36,030 nucleotides of DNA from Pedosphaera sp. (GCA_009695205.1 SIBK01000050.1:1-36030), one strand, 5' to 3'. Counted from the stretch's first letter, positions 27,121 to 35,849 are shown. The notes: a model not told the origin generated them from the letters alone. Translations and numbers: made by a program.

Positions 27121-30100
27121 TCAAATATGGAACTCCAGCTGATGGGTTAGGAACGCACGCACGTCGGCCAGGAGGTGTTCCCGGCTCGTCACGTTCTTGC
27201 CAAGGATGCGGACGACGTCGCCGTTGAGGCGGCGGCGATCCTCTTCGGTCAAGTCTTTGGCCGTGATAACCATGACCGGAACCTGCACGCACTCGGGGTG
27301 TTTTCGTAGCTCTTGCATGAACGCGAAGCCGTCCATCTCAGGCATCATCAGGTCGAGGAGGATGAGGTCGGGTGTGCCGTGGGCGAGTTGTTCGAGGCCG
27401 AGCCGGCCGTTGGCGGCTTCGCGGACCTGCCAGCCCTCTTTTTGCAGCGCACGCCGCATCATTTTGCGGGTCGGGGCGTCGTCTTCGACCACGAGCACGG
27501 TTTGGTTGGCCGCCGATTTGTCAAACTTCCGGAGAACTCCGGCGAGGCGCTGCCAGTCGATGGGCTTGGTGAAGTAATCCGCCGTGCCGAGTGAGAAACC
27601 CAGGTTTTTGTTCTCGACCATGGTGACCATGACCACCGGGATGTCCGCCGTGGCCGGATCGGCCTTCAAGGCGGTAAGCACGGACCAGCCGTCCATGCTC
27701 GGCATCATCACGTCGAGCGTGATCACGGACGGTTTGAGGTATCGGGCCATTTCCAATCCCGTCTGCCCATCGGAAGCGACCTCCACGCGATAGCCGTCCT
27801 TAGTGAGCGATCGTTGCATCAGCTCGCACATGACCGGGTCGTCGTCGATGACGAGCACCATCGCCCGGCTGGTATCCGTTTCGCGGCTGCGACTGGAATC
27901 GGCGGTCGAGGGTTTCGCTGCGGGAGCGCCTTCGGGTGCGGGTTCCTGGACGTAGATCGGCAGTGTGACAATGAAGGTTGAGCCGTTGCCCGGCTCGCTG
28001 GTCACGGTGATGTCCCCACCCATCAGTTGGCAGAATTTGCGGCTGATGGCCAGTCCCAGGCTGGTGCCGCCAAATTTCCGGCTCGTGGAAGCATCGGCTT
28101 GGGTGAAGGCTTGGAAGAGCCGGCCCAACTGCTCCGGCGTCATCCCTATTCCGCTGTCCGTCACGACGAATTGAATTGTCGCGCCGTGGAAGGTGGGCAA
28201 CGGACCGCCTCCCGACCTCTGCCGGCTGACCTCCATTCGGATGACTCCTTTGTCGGTGAATTTGCTGGAGTTGCTCAGCAGGTTGAACAGCGTCTGCCGG
28301 ATCTTGGTGACGTCCGCTCGCATGACGCCGATGTCAGCAGGGCAGGTGACTTCGAGGCGGTTCCCGTTCTTGGTGACCAAGGGCTGCACGGTGGCGGCGA
28401 CTTCACGGACCAGCTTCTGCACATCGAATTCCTCCAGGTAGAGGGTCATTTTTCCGGATTCGACTTTCGAGAGGTCCAGGATGTCGTTGATGAGGCCGAG
28501 CAGGTGTTTGCCAGCGCCGTGAATCTTTTCCAAGTCCGGCACCAAGCCCGGCTGCCCGACATCCTCCTCCTCCTGCAGCATTTCACTGTAACCGAGGATC
28601 GTGTTGAGAGGGGTGCGCAGCTCGTGCGACATGTTGGCGAGGAAACTGCTCTTGGCGCGGCTCGCCTCGTCGGCTGCGGAGCGGGCGCATTCAGCGGCCG
28701 CGCGAGCCACGTCGAGCTGGCGATTGGACTCGGCGAGCGCCTCCGCCTTGGCCTCGATCTCTTTCTTTGCATGTTCGGCCTCTTTCAGCGTGCGATGTTC
28801 CTGTTGGAACATCTGTTCACGCAGACGCTCTGCCTCGCGCCGCTTGCGAATGTAGAGGGAGCGCGCCACGAACGCCCACCCGAGCGAACCCAGCACGAGC
28901 AGGCCGCCGGGCACCGTGATTCGTGAGTTGGCATGCCACGGAACTTTCATGACGAAGGTGGCGAGGGAGGGTTCGGAGTAGCGCAGGTCCTGGTTGATGT
29001 ATTGGACGGCGAACGTGAAGGTGCCGGCCCGATTGGTCGTCCAGTCCAGGTGGGTTGCCATGCCCGGCTTGGACCAGGCACCGTTCTTGACGAGTTGCTC
29101 CACCGAGGGCTTGCCCTGGGCGATTTGATACCGGAACTGCTGCTTCTCCGGAGGCGTTAGCCGGTCGATGTAGCCAAAGTCAAAGGCGACGCGATCACTC
29201 GCCGTTAGCCTCGGCAATTGCGATAGGTCGGTGTATTCCTTCTCCGCGGTCAGGCGGAGCGTCGGCCGATACTTGAGCGGTCGGCTATTCTGATACCGGA
29301 AGAGGCCGTCGGACGTGGCCAGCCAGACAGCTCCGTCCCGGCCCTGATGCGTGGCAGCGACCTGCGCATGCTCGTGAGATTCCTGTCCTGCGATGAGCGC
29401 CAGGGAAGACCAGGCTACGCCGTCGAAGAGTGACACCTGCCGACCATGGCCGAACCAGATGACGCCGTCGGAGTCCTCAAGAATGCCGAAAGCATAGGTG
29501 GCACCCAAGCCATCGGCCGGCGTGAATGATTGAAATTTGCTGCCGTCCCACCGGGCCACGCCGAGCGAGTCCAGTCCGACCCAGATTCCGCCTTTCCGGT
29601 CCGAACCGAGTCCGCTGACGTTCTTGTTGGGTAGTGACTGCGGAGCTTTCAGCGTTTGAAAGCCCTTGCCGGTCTATCGGGGAATGCCGGCCCCATAACT
29701 GCCAAACCAGACGCTTCCCGACGTGTCCTGGGTGATCATGGAAATGCCGCCGGAAACCAAGTCGTCGGTCTCAGTGTAGTTCTCAAAGCGCCGCCCATCC
29801 CAGCGGGAGAGGCCCCTCGCAGTTCCGATCCAAAGCTGCCCCTGCGCGTCTTCGTGGAGGGCGCGGACGAAATTGTTTATCAGGCCTTCGCTCTGGGTAA
29901 AGGTTTCGACACGGCCATCTCGCCAACGCGTCAGACCGGATGCGGTCCCAAACCACATCGCGCCCGCCCGCCCGAGCGTGATGGCCGGAACGACATTATT
30001 CGGCAACCCGATGGCGGTGGTGAAATTTGTGAACGCCCTGCCATCCCAATGGGAAACCCCGCCGCCCGCCGTGCCGACCCTGAGGCCGCCCGAACCGTCT

Positions 30101-31020
30101 TCGGCCATTGCTTGAAGGTTTTGATGCGCCAAGCCGTGCGCCTTCGTGTACTGAACCAGACTCTCGCCATCGAAGCGGGACAACCCGGCCCCAAGCGTGC
30201 CGAACCACATCACACCATTCCGGTCCTCGTGAATCGCATGGACACGGTTCTGTGCCAACCCGTCCGTCATCGTGTAGACCACGAAACTCGTGCCATCGAA
30301 CCGAACGACACCGCTGTTGAACGTGCCGAGCCAGATCCTCCCCTTCTGGTCCTCGGTCATGCACAGCACTCCATCCTGAGGCAAGCCGTCGCCGCTCGAA
30401 TACACCGCGCTGCGTGTGCCCTGCCAACGCGCAAGTTCGCCAGCACCGGTCGCCAGCCACAGGGCGCCGTCGGACGCCTCGAGGATCCTCACCACGGAAT
30501 TGGCGTCGAGCCCGCCCGGAGCCGTCAGGGTGACAAAGTTGGTGCCATTCATTCTCACGAAGCCGTCGCTAGTGCAGAACAACATCCCTCCGTCCTTCGT
30601 GGGGCACATCGCCCCGATCTGATTCTGAGGCAGCCCGTTTGTCGTGGTATAACTCTTGAACTGCTTTCCGTCCCAACTGACGACACCGCGATCGGCGGTC
30701 ATCCACACGGTGCCGTCTTTGTCCGAAAGAACACCGCCGGTCAATCTCGTGGACGCCAGCCCGTCGGCTGCGGTATACGTCCGGAAGTTCTTGCCATCCC
30801 AGCGAGACAGCCCGTGATTAAGGGTTCCGAACCAGAAGGCGCCAGCTTTGTCCTCCGCAACCTTCCAGAGGGCGGCGATGACCGGGCCATCAGCCATTGT
30901 GTAATTGACAAAATGCCGGCCGTCCCAGCTCGAGGCGCCGCCGCCGTAGGTCGCGAACCACATCACGCCGTCCGCCGTCTCGTGGATGTCCACCACCTGG
31001 TCGTTGGCCAAGCTGTTCAT
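27121..31020 (-). pseudogene. Beta-propeller hybrid histidine kinase with two receivers, 5'-truncated and amber-interrupted
   Basis: A two-component sensor. From the 5' end it has about a dozen propeller repeats of the form WFGT..GLSRWDGK.F..YT..DGL, then a Y_Y_Y-like domain, one transmembrane helix and a coiled coil. HisKA follows (SFLANMSHELRTPLN), then HATPase_c (N box NLLSNSSKFT, G1 DSGIGM) and two receiver domains with phospho-acceptor Asp in TLDVMMPSMDG and LLDLMMPEMDG. An in-frame TAG at 29674-29676 stands where most repeats have Trp (RWDGK); the frame then continues. The G2 box reads GGTSLGL instead of GGTGLGL. No signal peptide is present: propeller sequence (HGTWKTTT) runs left of the tRNA-Leu fragment at 31076, so the 5' end appears lost. 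ATG 31020 is only the first internal start. The kinase part from ATG 29559 could still be made alone. Confidence 0.85.
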
Positions 31021-31075
31021 TCGCGTGGTGGTTTTCCAGGTTCCGTGCTTGAAGGGCGTAGTCTGGAATTCAAGA

Positions 31076-31106
31076 TCCCGTGCGTCTGCCATTTCGCCAC
31101 ACCGGC
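31076..31106 (-). tRNA. tRNA-Leu fragment, 5' half only
   Basis: Thirty-one bases on the minus strand match the first 31 positions of a bacterial tRNA-Leu: acceptor strand GCCGGTG, U8, the D-arm GGCGAAATGGCAGACGC, then the 5' anticodon-stem strand CGGGA. After this the sequence no longer pairs: no matching TCCCG, no long variable arm, no GGTTCGA T-loop and no acceptor complement. The break falls in the anticodon stem-loop, a favoured crossover site of tyrosine integrases, and an integrase gene starts about 70 bp away. It is therefore probably the remnant of an attachment site. Confidence 0.75.
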
Positions 31107-31175
31107 TACCGTTTATTACCAACTACTTGCAATGTAAAATTCAAGACCAACTTGACATTGCGCCACTGTTGCCCC

Positions 31176-32354
31176 GTGGAACCCATTGAAACGGTAAGCA
31201 AAGCGGTCGCCGCCCGGTATTCGTACACCAAGGTTCTGGACAACCGCAAGCAACCCGTCCGCAGACTCTGGAAACGCAATGGGCGCTTCGTGGCCCGTCT
31301 CAAGGTTGAGGATACGGCCGGTCGCAAGGTCACCCGTCGGGTCACCTTGGATGCATTGACGTTGGCAAAGGCGGTAGTGGAGCTGCGGACCCTTCTCGTC
31401 GAGCGGGCAGAGAACAGGATGCGCCATGTCGGCATGACTCCGAAATTGGCGGACTACGTCACGGCTTACCTGGCGAAGCTTCAAACTTCTGGGCTACGGC
31501 CGGCCACCGTCAGCAAAAACAAGACCAACCTCAACCGCTGGGCCGAGGCAATCGGGCACCACCACCTCGACAAGGTGCGCCCCTACCACGTCAGCGGACA
31601 CCTGACGGAACTTCGGAAGCGCGGATTGGCTACCCGGTCGGTAAACATTTCGTTGATGAGCTTGCGGGGTCTCTTCGAAGATGCGAAAGCCGACGGGTAC
31701 GTTCAGAATCTTCCGACCCATGACATCCGCTGGTTGAAAGTGGACACCAAGAAGCGCCAGCTGGTCACCCCCGCAGACCTTGCGAAGCTTTGCGAGAAGG
31801 CACTCACCGAGTCGAAGAATGGGGTTCAGCTACGGGACTACTTGTTGTTTATGGCATACAGTGGCGCCCGCCGGGACGAGACACTGCAAATCCGCTGGGC
31901 CGATATTGACTTCGATCGGAATCAACTCGTTATCGGGGCGGATGGCGGATCCAAGAATCGCCAACCTAGGCATGTCGATCTCAACGCAAACCTCCGGGAC
32001 CACCTTAGAGAAATGCACGGCCGTCGCGTGCCTGATTCACGGTGGCTTTTCCCGAGCCCGCAGCGCGGGGAAAATGACATTCCGGCCAAGACGTTCATGG
32101 AATCGCTAATGCTCGCCCGGAAGGCTGCCGGGATGCCGGGTTTCGGATTCCACGACTGCCGCCACATATTCATCTCGTTCAGCGTAATGTCCGGCATTGA
32201 TTTTATGACCATCAGCCGATGGTGCGGCCACAAAGATGGTGGAGTTTTGATAGGCAAGACGTATGGACACCTGTCGAACGAGCACACCCAACTTCAGGCG
32301 CAACGGCTCAACTTCGGCCCAGCCATTCTGCAGCCTCAACTGGCGAGCGCGTGA
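31176..32354 (+). CDS. Tyrosine recombinase/integrase
   Basis: A 392-residue site-specific recombinase from GTG 31176. The N-terminal part is a basic arm-binding region. A SAM-like core-binding domain covers about residues 88-190 (DYVTAYLAKLQTSGLRPATV). The catalytic domain has the full set: Arg232 in SGARRDETL, Lys260 in GGSKNR, His326-x-x-Arg329 in HDCRH, His352 in RWCGH and nucleophile Tyr363 in KTYGHL. The reading frame is open further upstream, through the tRNA fragment, but that part looks non-coding. The GTG is the most plausible start although no Shine-Dalgarno sequence supports it. It reads away from the tRNA remnant into the element, as expected for an integrase at an attachment site. 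Confidence 0.92.
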   Translation: MEPIETVSKAVAARYSYTKVLDNRKQPVRRLWKRNGRFVARLKVEDTAGRKVTRRVTLDALTLAKAVVELRTLLVERAENRMRHVGMTPKLADYVTAYLAKLQTSGLRPATVSKNKTNLNRWAEAIGHHHLDKVRPYHVSGHLTELRKRGLATRSVNISLMSLRGLFEDAKADGYVQNLPTHDIRWLKVDTKKRQLVTPADLAKLCEKALTESKNGVQLRDYLLFMAYSGARRDETLQIRWADIDFDRNQLVIGADGGSKNRQPRHVDLNANLRDHLREMHGRRVPDSRWLFPSPQRGENDIPAKTFMESLMLARKAAGMPGFGFHDCRHIFISFSVMSGIDFMTISRWCGHKDGGVLIGKTYGHLSNEHTQLQAQRLNFGPAILQPQLASA

Positions 32355-32381
32355 TCACACCCACACACCAAGGAGGATACG

Positions 32382-32969
32382 ATGCCCAAGCCTAAGAAGA
32401 AGTTGCTGACCGGATCAACCAAGACGTTTCTCATCGGTAGGGGCGTTCTAGGTGACGAGAAGACCTCCGTCGGTGTCGGCGAAGACGACGGGGCGTTCCT
32501 GCTGGCAATCCATCGGTCCACCCAATTTAAGGCCTTCTTGAAAAAGGATTCATCGAAGAGGGTTATCGCGGAAATCCTGCTACAACCACCCGGTTCCATT
32601 CCAGGACAGGCATTGCTCGGCTTCATGTATTCGTCAATGGTGAGTGTCATCGCCACCCCGGAAGAGGCGCTACAAGACAACCGAGCGGACGTAAGGTGCC
32701 TGCGCTCCATGCTCACCCATTACCCCGATTTCGCTATCGAACTGCTGGTGGTACTGCGCCGCGTTTTCGTGAAGCACCAAAAGAAGCAGCCTGATATTGA
32801 GCGTGCAATTCTCGCTCTCAGATTGCGAAAAGATGTCACTGACAGCTTCGGGAAATCAGTTGGATTTGATGTTGCCCAGTACAAAGAAATCCAAAGCGCG
32901 CATGGCATTGACAAGGAAACTTGGCGGGACGCCGTTGCCTATTTGGACGGCGTGGACAACCGACGTTGA
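32382..32969 (+). CDS. Hypothetical protein between integrase and excisionase
   Basis: A 195-residue protein I do not recognise. A strong Shine-Dalgarno sequence (AAGGAGG, about 32370-32376) lies at ideal distance from the ATG, so it is expressed. It begins with a lysine-rich MPKPKKKLL. A mixed alpha/beta first half (TFLIGRGVLGDEKTSVGVGEDD) is followed by a helical second half (RRVFVKHQKKQPDIERAILALRLRKDV). No transmembrane segment or signal peptide is present, so it should be cytoplasmic. Its place between integrase and the excisionase-like gene is where satellites carry regulators or accessory genes, but nothing in it is a clear HTH. Confidence 0.8.
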   Translation: MPKPKKKLLTGSTKTFLIGRGVLGDEKTSVGVGEDDGAFLLAIHRSTQFKAFLKKDSSKRVIAEILLQPPGSIPGQALLGFMYSSMVSVIATPEEALQDNRADVRCLRSMLTHYPDFAIELLVVLRRVFVKHQKKQPDIERAILALRLRKDVTDSFGKSVGFDVAQYKEIQSAHGIDKETWRDAVAYLDGVDNRR

Positions 32970-33049
32970 AGGGTAAGTGTCCTTCGATCGCTCTCCGAGG
33001 ACACTTTCAAAGGTTCGCATAGCTTGTTGATGCACGCCATTGATGGGGC

Positions 33050-33352
33050 GTGTTATACGACAAGCAAACCAACGGGCTTCGTTCAGCCAAAAAAGTGGCT
33101 CTAGATCGAGGCGTTTCACCGACCACACTTTGGCGCTGGGGGCAGGCCGGGTACCTGCGATTCGTCAACATTTCCGGGCGACCTTACGTCGACCTCGCAT
33201 CGCTCGATGAGTTTGATAAGCGGGCAGCCTCGGGAGAATTCGCACGTCCGCCTGGCGGGGCCGCCGCGCGGTCCTCCAGAGCGCGGAAAGCGGGAGCCCT
33301 CGCCGCGGCGGCTGCCGAAAACAGCGTTGCCGGCGGGGAGGAGGCAGCTTGA
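33050..33352 (+). CDS. AlpA/excisionase-like helix-turn-helix protein
   Basis: A 100-residue DNA-binding protein from a GTG start. A MerR/AlpA-type winged helix covers residues 10-55: KKVALDRGVSPTTLWRWGQAG, then YLRFVNISGRPYVDLASLDEF. This is the usual sequence of excisionases and AlpA activators. The tail (about 65-100) is Ala/Arg-rich and disordered. It likely controls excision or early transcription of the element. Its TGA overlaps the TTG start of the primase gene (TTGA), showing coupled translation. Confidence 0.75.
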   Translation: MLYDKQTNGLRSAKKVALDRGVSPTTLWRWGQAGYLRFVNISGRPYVDLASLDEFDKRAASGEFARPPGGAAARSSRARKAGALAAAAAENSVAGGEEAA

Positions 33353-33984
33353 GCGCAACCTCTCACGCTGAGCAATGCCCTGACCCTTGGGCACTGGGTG
33401 CCGTTGAGAAGAAACCGCTGGGCAGGCGAGTTTACACGCCAACGCCCAAACCGCCGCCGGACCCTCCACCACTGACTGGCCCACCAAAAGAAAAGCCGCC
33501 GGACCCAGGACGGGCCACGGCGGATACGATCACCAACGACGCCGAAACAGTAAACCCGTCCGCCCCGCAGATCAACGCCAAAAGCCCAGCAGGGAGCACC
33601 ATCAACCTTGGGCTGCCACAACCCTCCGCGCATCTTCCTCCGCTTGAGCGGGCGCGCTTATATGCCAATGGCACACCCGGCGCGGTATCGGGACAAGGCG
33701 GGCACGCCGCAACATTTGCGCTAGCTGGCAAGCTGGCTCACGGCCTCTTGCTGGCCACGTCGGACGCACTAATCGTCATGATGGAGTGGAACGCGAAATG
33801 CCAGCCGCCGTGGAGCGTTACGGAGCTAACACATAAGGTCCGCTCTACTATAGCCAACCCACCATCAAAGCCCCGTGGATGGCTGCTGGGCGCTGGCATA
33901 GGGCCACCGCCGCAACCAATGCCGCTGGGCCCCCGCCACCGCCCAAGCCGCATTTCGACAGGACGATGCTCGAAGCTATATTGA
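33349..33984 (+). CDS. Replication primase, N-terminal part (PriCT-like domain)
   Basis: A 211-residue reading frame with a TTG start that overlaps the preceding TGA and has GGAGGAGG at ideal distance. After a proline-rich region (about 20-85) comes the conserved stretch PGAVSGQGGHAATFALAGKL, then EWNAKCQPPWSVTELTHKV and KPRGWLLG. This GQGGH...N.rC.PPWs..EL.hKv pattern precedes a primase-like domain in replication proteins of prophages and integrated elements. Those domains normally form one protein; here the second half is in the next frame (from about 33930). The last about 25 residues of this frame (PRHRPSRISTGR) look like out-of-frame sequence. Confidence 0.7.
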   Translation: MSATSHAEQCPDPWALGAVEKKPLGRRVYTPTPKPPPDPPPLTGPPKEKPPDPGRATADTITNDAETVNPSAPQINAKSPAGSTINLGLPQPSAHLPPLERARLYANGTPGAVSGQGGHAATFALAGKLAHGLLLATSDALIVMMEWNAKCQPPWSVTELTHKVRSTIANPPSKPRGWLLGAGIGPPPQPMPLGPRHRPSRISTGRCSKLY

Positions 33985-34655
33985 GCCGCCTTCAATGCGC
34001 CGACTGGCCAGCGTATCTGGCGGCGAGGAGCCCCACGCCCGTGGCCAACGTGACCCCGGGGGAGTTCCTGCGAGCCCTATACGGGCCCGACAAAGTAGTT
34101 GCTGTGTTCAGGGACGATTCAGAGAAAAAGCCGCTCCTATGGCCCACGTCGGGCGGGGAATCACTGTCCTCGTATAAGTTTGCACCGAAAGGCGCGAAGT
34201 TCTTGATTCAGCCCGGCGATGGTCAGTGGCATGGAACCGGGGACGCCCGCTCGTGCCGATCCGAGGCCGCTTGCGCGTCGTTTCCTTTCATGCTCTTGGA
34301 ATCGGACGCCGCGGACACGAGCGCATGGCTATCGGTTCTCGGGCAATTCCACGGTCAGATCGCGAGCATTTGCGAATCCGGGAAAAGATCCATTCACGCC
34401 ATGGTTTTCATCGGGGCGAAGTCCAAGAAGGAATGGCTGGCCCGCGTCGATCCGATGCGCGACGCCCTCGTGACGCTTGGTGCCGACCCTGCCGCTATGA
34501 AGGCCGTTCAACTCAGCGGGCTCCCCGGCTGCGTCCGAGGCGACACCGGCCGGGAGCAACGCTTGCTCTACCTTGACCCGCAGTACGCCGACGGCCCTGT
34601 GTTGCCGATCTGCAAACGGCCCGTCATTCACCACAAGAAGGAGCCCACGCCGTGA
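33879..34655 (+). CDS. Replication primase, C-terminal part
   Basis: A 258-residue frame. From about residue 17 (GPPPPPKPHFDRTMLEAILSR) it reads as the natural continuation of the upstream frame. Family marks are FMLLESDAADTSAWL, SGKRSIHAMVFIGAKSKKEW, TLGADPAAMKAVQLSGLPGC and REQRLLYLDP, as in the primase-polymerase-like domain of element replication proteins. The first residues (MAAGRWHRATAATNAA) are in the frame of neither conserved part, so ATG 33879 is probably not a true start. One extra C in the C5 run at 33930-33934 would join the halves as GPPPPPKPHF. It ends with TGA overlapping a GTG start (GTGA). Confidence 0.7.
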   Translation: MAAGRWHRATAATNAAGPPPPPKPHFDRTMLEAILSRLQCADWPAYLAARSPTPVANVTPGEFLRALYGPDKVVAVFRDDSEKKPLLWPTSGGESLSSYKFAPKGAKFLIQPGDGQWHGTGDARSCRSEAACASFPFMLLESDAADTSAWLSVLGQFHGQIASICESGKRSIHAMVFIGAKSKKEWLARVDPMRDALVTLGADPAAMKAVQLSGLPGCVRGDTGREQRLLYLDPQYADGPVLPICKRPVIHHKKEPTP

Positions 34656-34783
34656 CGCTCGATGAGTTTTTCCCAGACCCGCGAACGCCAGACCCTGACA
34701 GCGAAAAGCCGCCAGACTTTCGAGAAGCCCATGGCGGCGTTGGTGATCTTGGATCAGATCAAGGGGAGTACGTTAGCCGATGA
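34652..34783 (+). CDS. Possible 43-residue coupled frame (or displaced N-terminus of the winged-helix protein)
   Basis: It starts with GTG in a GTGA overlap with the primase stop and has GAAGGAG eight bases upstream, better signals than those of the overlapping longer frame. The product is acidic and proline-rich (FFPDPRTPDPDSEKPPDF), with no domain. It may be the real N-terminus of the winged-helix protein, separated by a frame break near 34,780. Confidence 0.35.
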   Translation: MTLDEFFPDPRTPDPDSEKPPDFREAHGGVGDLGSDQGEYVSR

Positions 34784-35564
34784 ATGCGAACCAAGTCAAC
34801 CGAAGAACAATAACGAACCCGTCCAGAACATTACAAAGGAAGGGGCCGTTGTACGTATGGAGACGTATGATACACAAGGCTTAGTAGTCCAAGAAGACGT
34901 CGTCATGTGTATCCATACGTCTCATGTGTCTCCATGTGTACAGTCCCCTGCTTGCACTGAAAATATATCACGCGCCAAAAAAAACACGCCGCAGCCTTCG
35001 GGCTGGTACACCGTTCGATCAGCCGCCGACGTACTGGCAAGAGCCGCCGTCACCAACCCGCTCAAAACCAATGCTGCCCTTTTCCTTCTGGCGCGTGGCG
35101 CCAAAACCCTTGAGGCGCAGTTTGGATCGTTCAGTCCAGCACAACACCGAAACATTTTCGATCAGTGGCGAAGTCAAAACGAGCACTTCCTTAGCAAATT
35201 GGATGATTTCCTGAACTTTATGACAGCCTACGGCAAAGTGAAAAAACTGCTCGGATCCGATATTGTTCCGCAGCTATGGGCCGAGGTTCGGGACGGACCT
35301 TTTTCAAGTGCGGCCGATCCGTTCGACAATCCAGAGCAGAAGGCCCTGGTTGCCCTGTGCCAGCGATTGCAGACGCATTGGGGCACTGCCCCCTTCCCGC
35401 TGTCTTGCCGCGTCGTGGCGCGCCTCCTGGGGCACCCTACTCACACGACGGCAGCATCGTGGCTGAGTGGGTTGTGCTCGGCGAAGGTGTTGGTTCTTGT
35501 TGAGCCGGGCAAGCGGCCGAAGGCTAGTTCCTATCGATACATCGGAGGGACACCCCCGCCGTGA
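34662..35564 (+). CDS. Winged-helix replication-associated protein
   Basis: A 300-residue protein. The middle (about 120-200) is helical (NIFDQWRSQNEHFLSKLDDFLNFM). The C-terminus (about 230-295) resembles a winged helix: QKALVALCQRLQTHWG, PFPLSCRVVARLLGH, a recognition-helix stretch, then SSYRYIGG, a pattern seen downstream of primases in similar elements. The start is uncertain. A GTG at 34652 in another frame has a better Shine-Dalgarno sequence (GAAGGAG, 8 bp away) and overlaps the primase stop, opening a 43-residue frame (TLDEFFPDPRTPDPDSEKPP) that ends at 34783. Either a small coupled gene precedes this one, or the true N-terminus lies in that frame and a frame break joins them. Confidence 0.65.
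   Translation: MSFSQTRERQTLTAKSRQTFEKPMAALVILDQIKGSTLADECEPSQPKNNNEPVQNITKEGAVVRMETYDTQGLVVQEDVVMCIHTSHVSPCVQSPACTENISRAKKNTPQPSGWYTVRSAADVLARAAVTNPLKTNAALFLLARGAKTLEAQFGSFSPAQHRNIFDQWRSQNEHFLSKLDDFLNFMTAYGKVKKLLGSDIVPQLWAEVRDGPFSSAADPFDNPEQKALVALCQRLQTHWGTAPFPLSCRVVARLLGHPTHTTAASWLSGLCSAKVLVLVEPGKRPKASSYRYIGGTPPP
34851..34941. repeat. Imperfect long inverted repeat inside the winged-helix gene
   Basis: The left arm 34851-34875 (GTACGTATGGAGACGTATG, then ATACAC) is matched in reverse by the right arm 34907-34941 (GTGTATC, CATACGTCTC, TCTCCATGTGTAC), with one 9-base insertion. A loop of about 31 bases contains the palindrome GACGTC. It lies where the encoded protein is poorly ordered. Confidence 0.5.
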
Positions 35565-35597
35565 TGCCACGCCCCGTCACGCTTCGTCACGTCCAAC

Positions 35598-35627
35598 CAT
35601 TACCGCCCATTACCGCCCATTACCGCC
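35598..35627 (+). repeat. Three tandem 10-mers, iteron-like
   Basis: CATTACCGCC occurs three times head to tail without mismatch. It is flanked by CGTCACG repeats on the left and two ACCATGCAC units 11 bp apart on the right. Position directly after the replication genes makes iterons a reasonable reading. Confidence 0.7.
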
Positions 35628-35820
35628 CGCGGTTCAACCATGCACCGACCATGCACACGGCCCGCCGCGCGCTCGCGCCATGGGGCCACTATCATCCGCC
35701 AACACGCCCGCAAAACCTTCGCCACCGGGCGCCCTCGAGCAGTATCGGCATCCTTTGTGGGCAACATCTCCCGAATTTTCGGGTTAGGGGACCCCTAGAG
35801 AGGTCCAGCCAGTCGAGGTT

Positions 35821-35849
35821 TTGTGACCCTATAAGGTTTTTCTCATAAT
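35821..35849 (+). promoter_or_regulatory. Sigma-70-like promoter before the last gene
   Basis: TTGTGA (35821-35826) and CATAAT (35844-35849) are separated by 17 bp, matching four and five of six consensus bases. The start codon lies at 35886. An inverted pair AAGGTT (35833-35838) and AACCTT (35860-35865) spans the -10 box and could be an operator. Confidence 0.5.

Noticed and set aside
11360..31020. Reassignment of TAG to tryptophan
   Set aside because: TAG is the terminal stop of the cupin, FKBP, rpmF and copper-protein genes at natural protein ends.
29656..31137. A 493-codon open frame on the plus strand opposite the propeller part of the kinase
   Set aside because: It is an antisense shadow of repeated, GC-rich propeller codons; the minus-strand protein has clear repeats and domains.
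35467..35848. Two plus-strand frames after the winged-helix gene
   Set aside because: They are Pro/His/Arg-rich because of direct repeats and show no ribosome binding site or domain.
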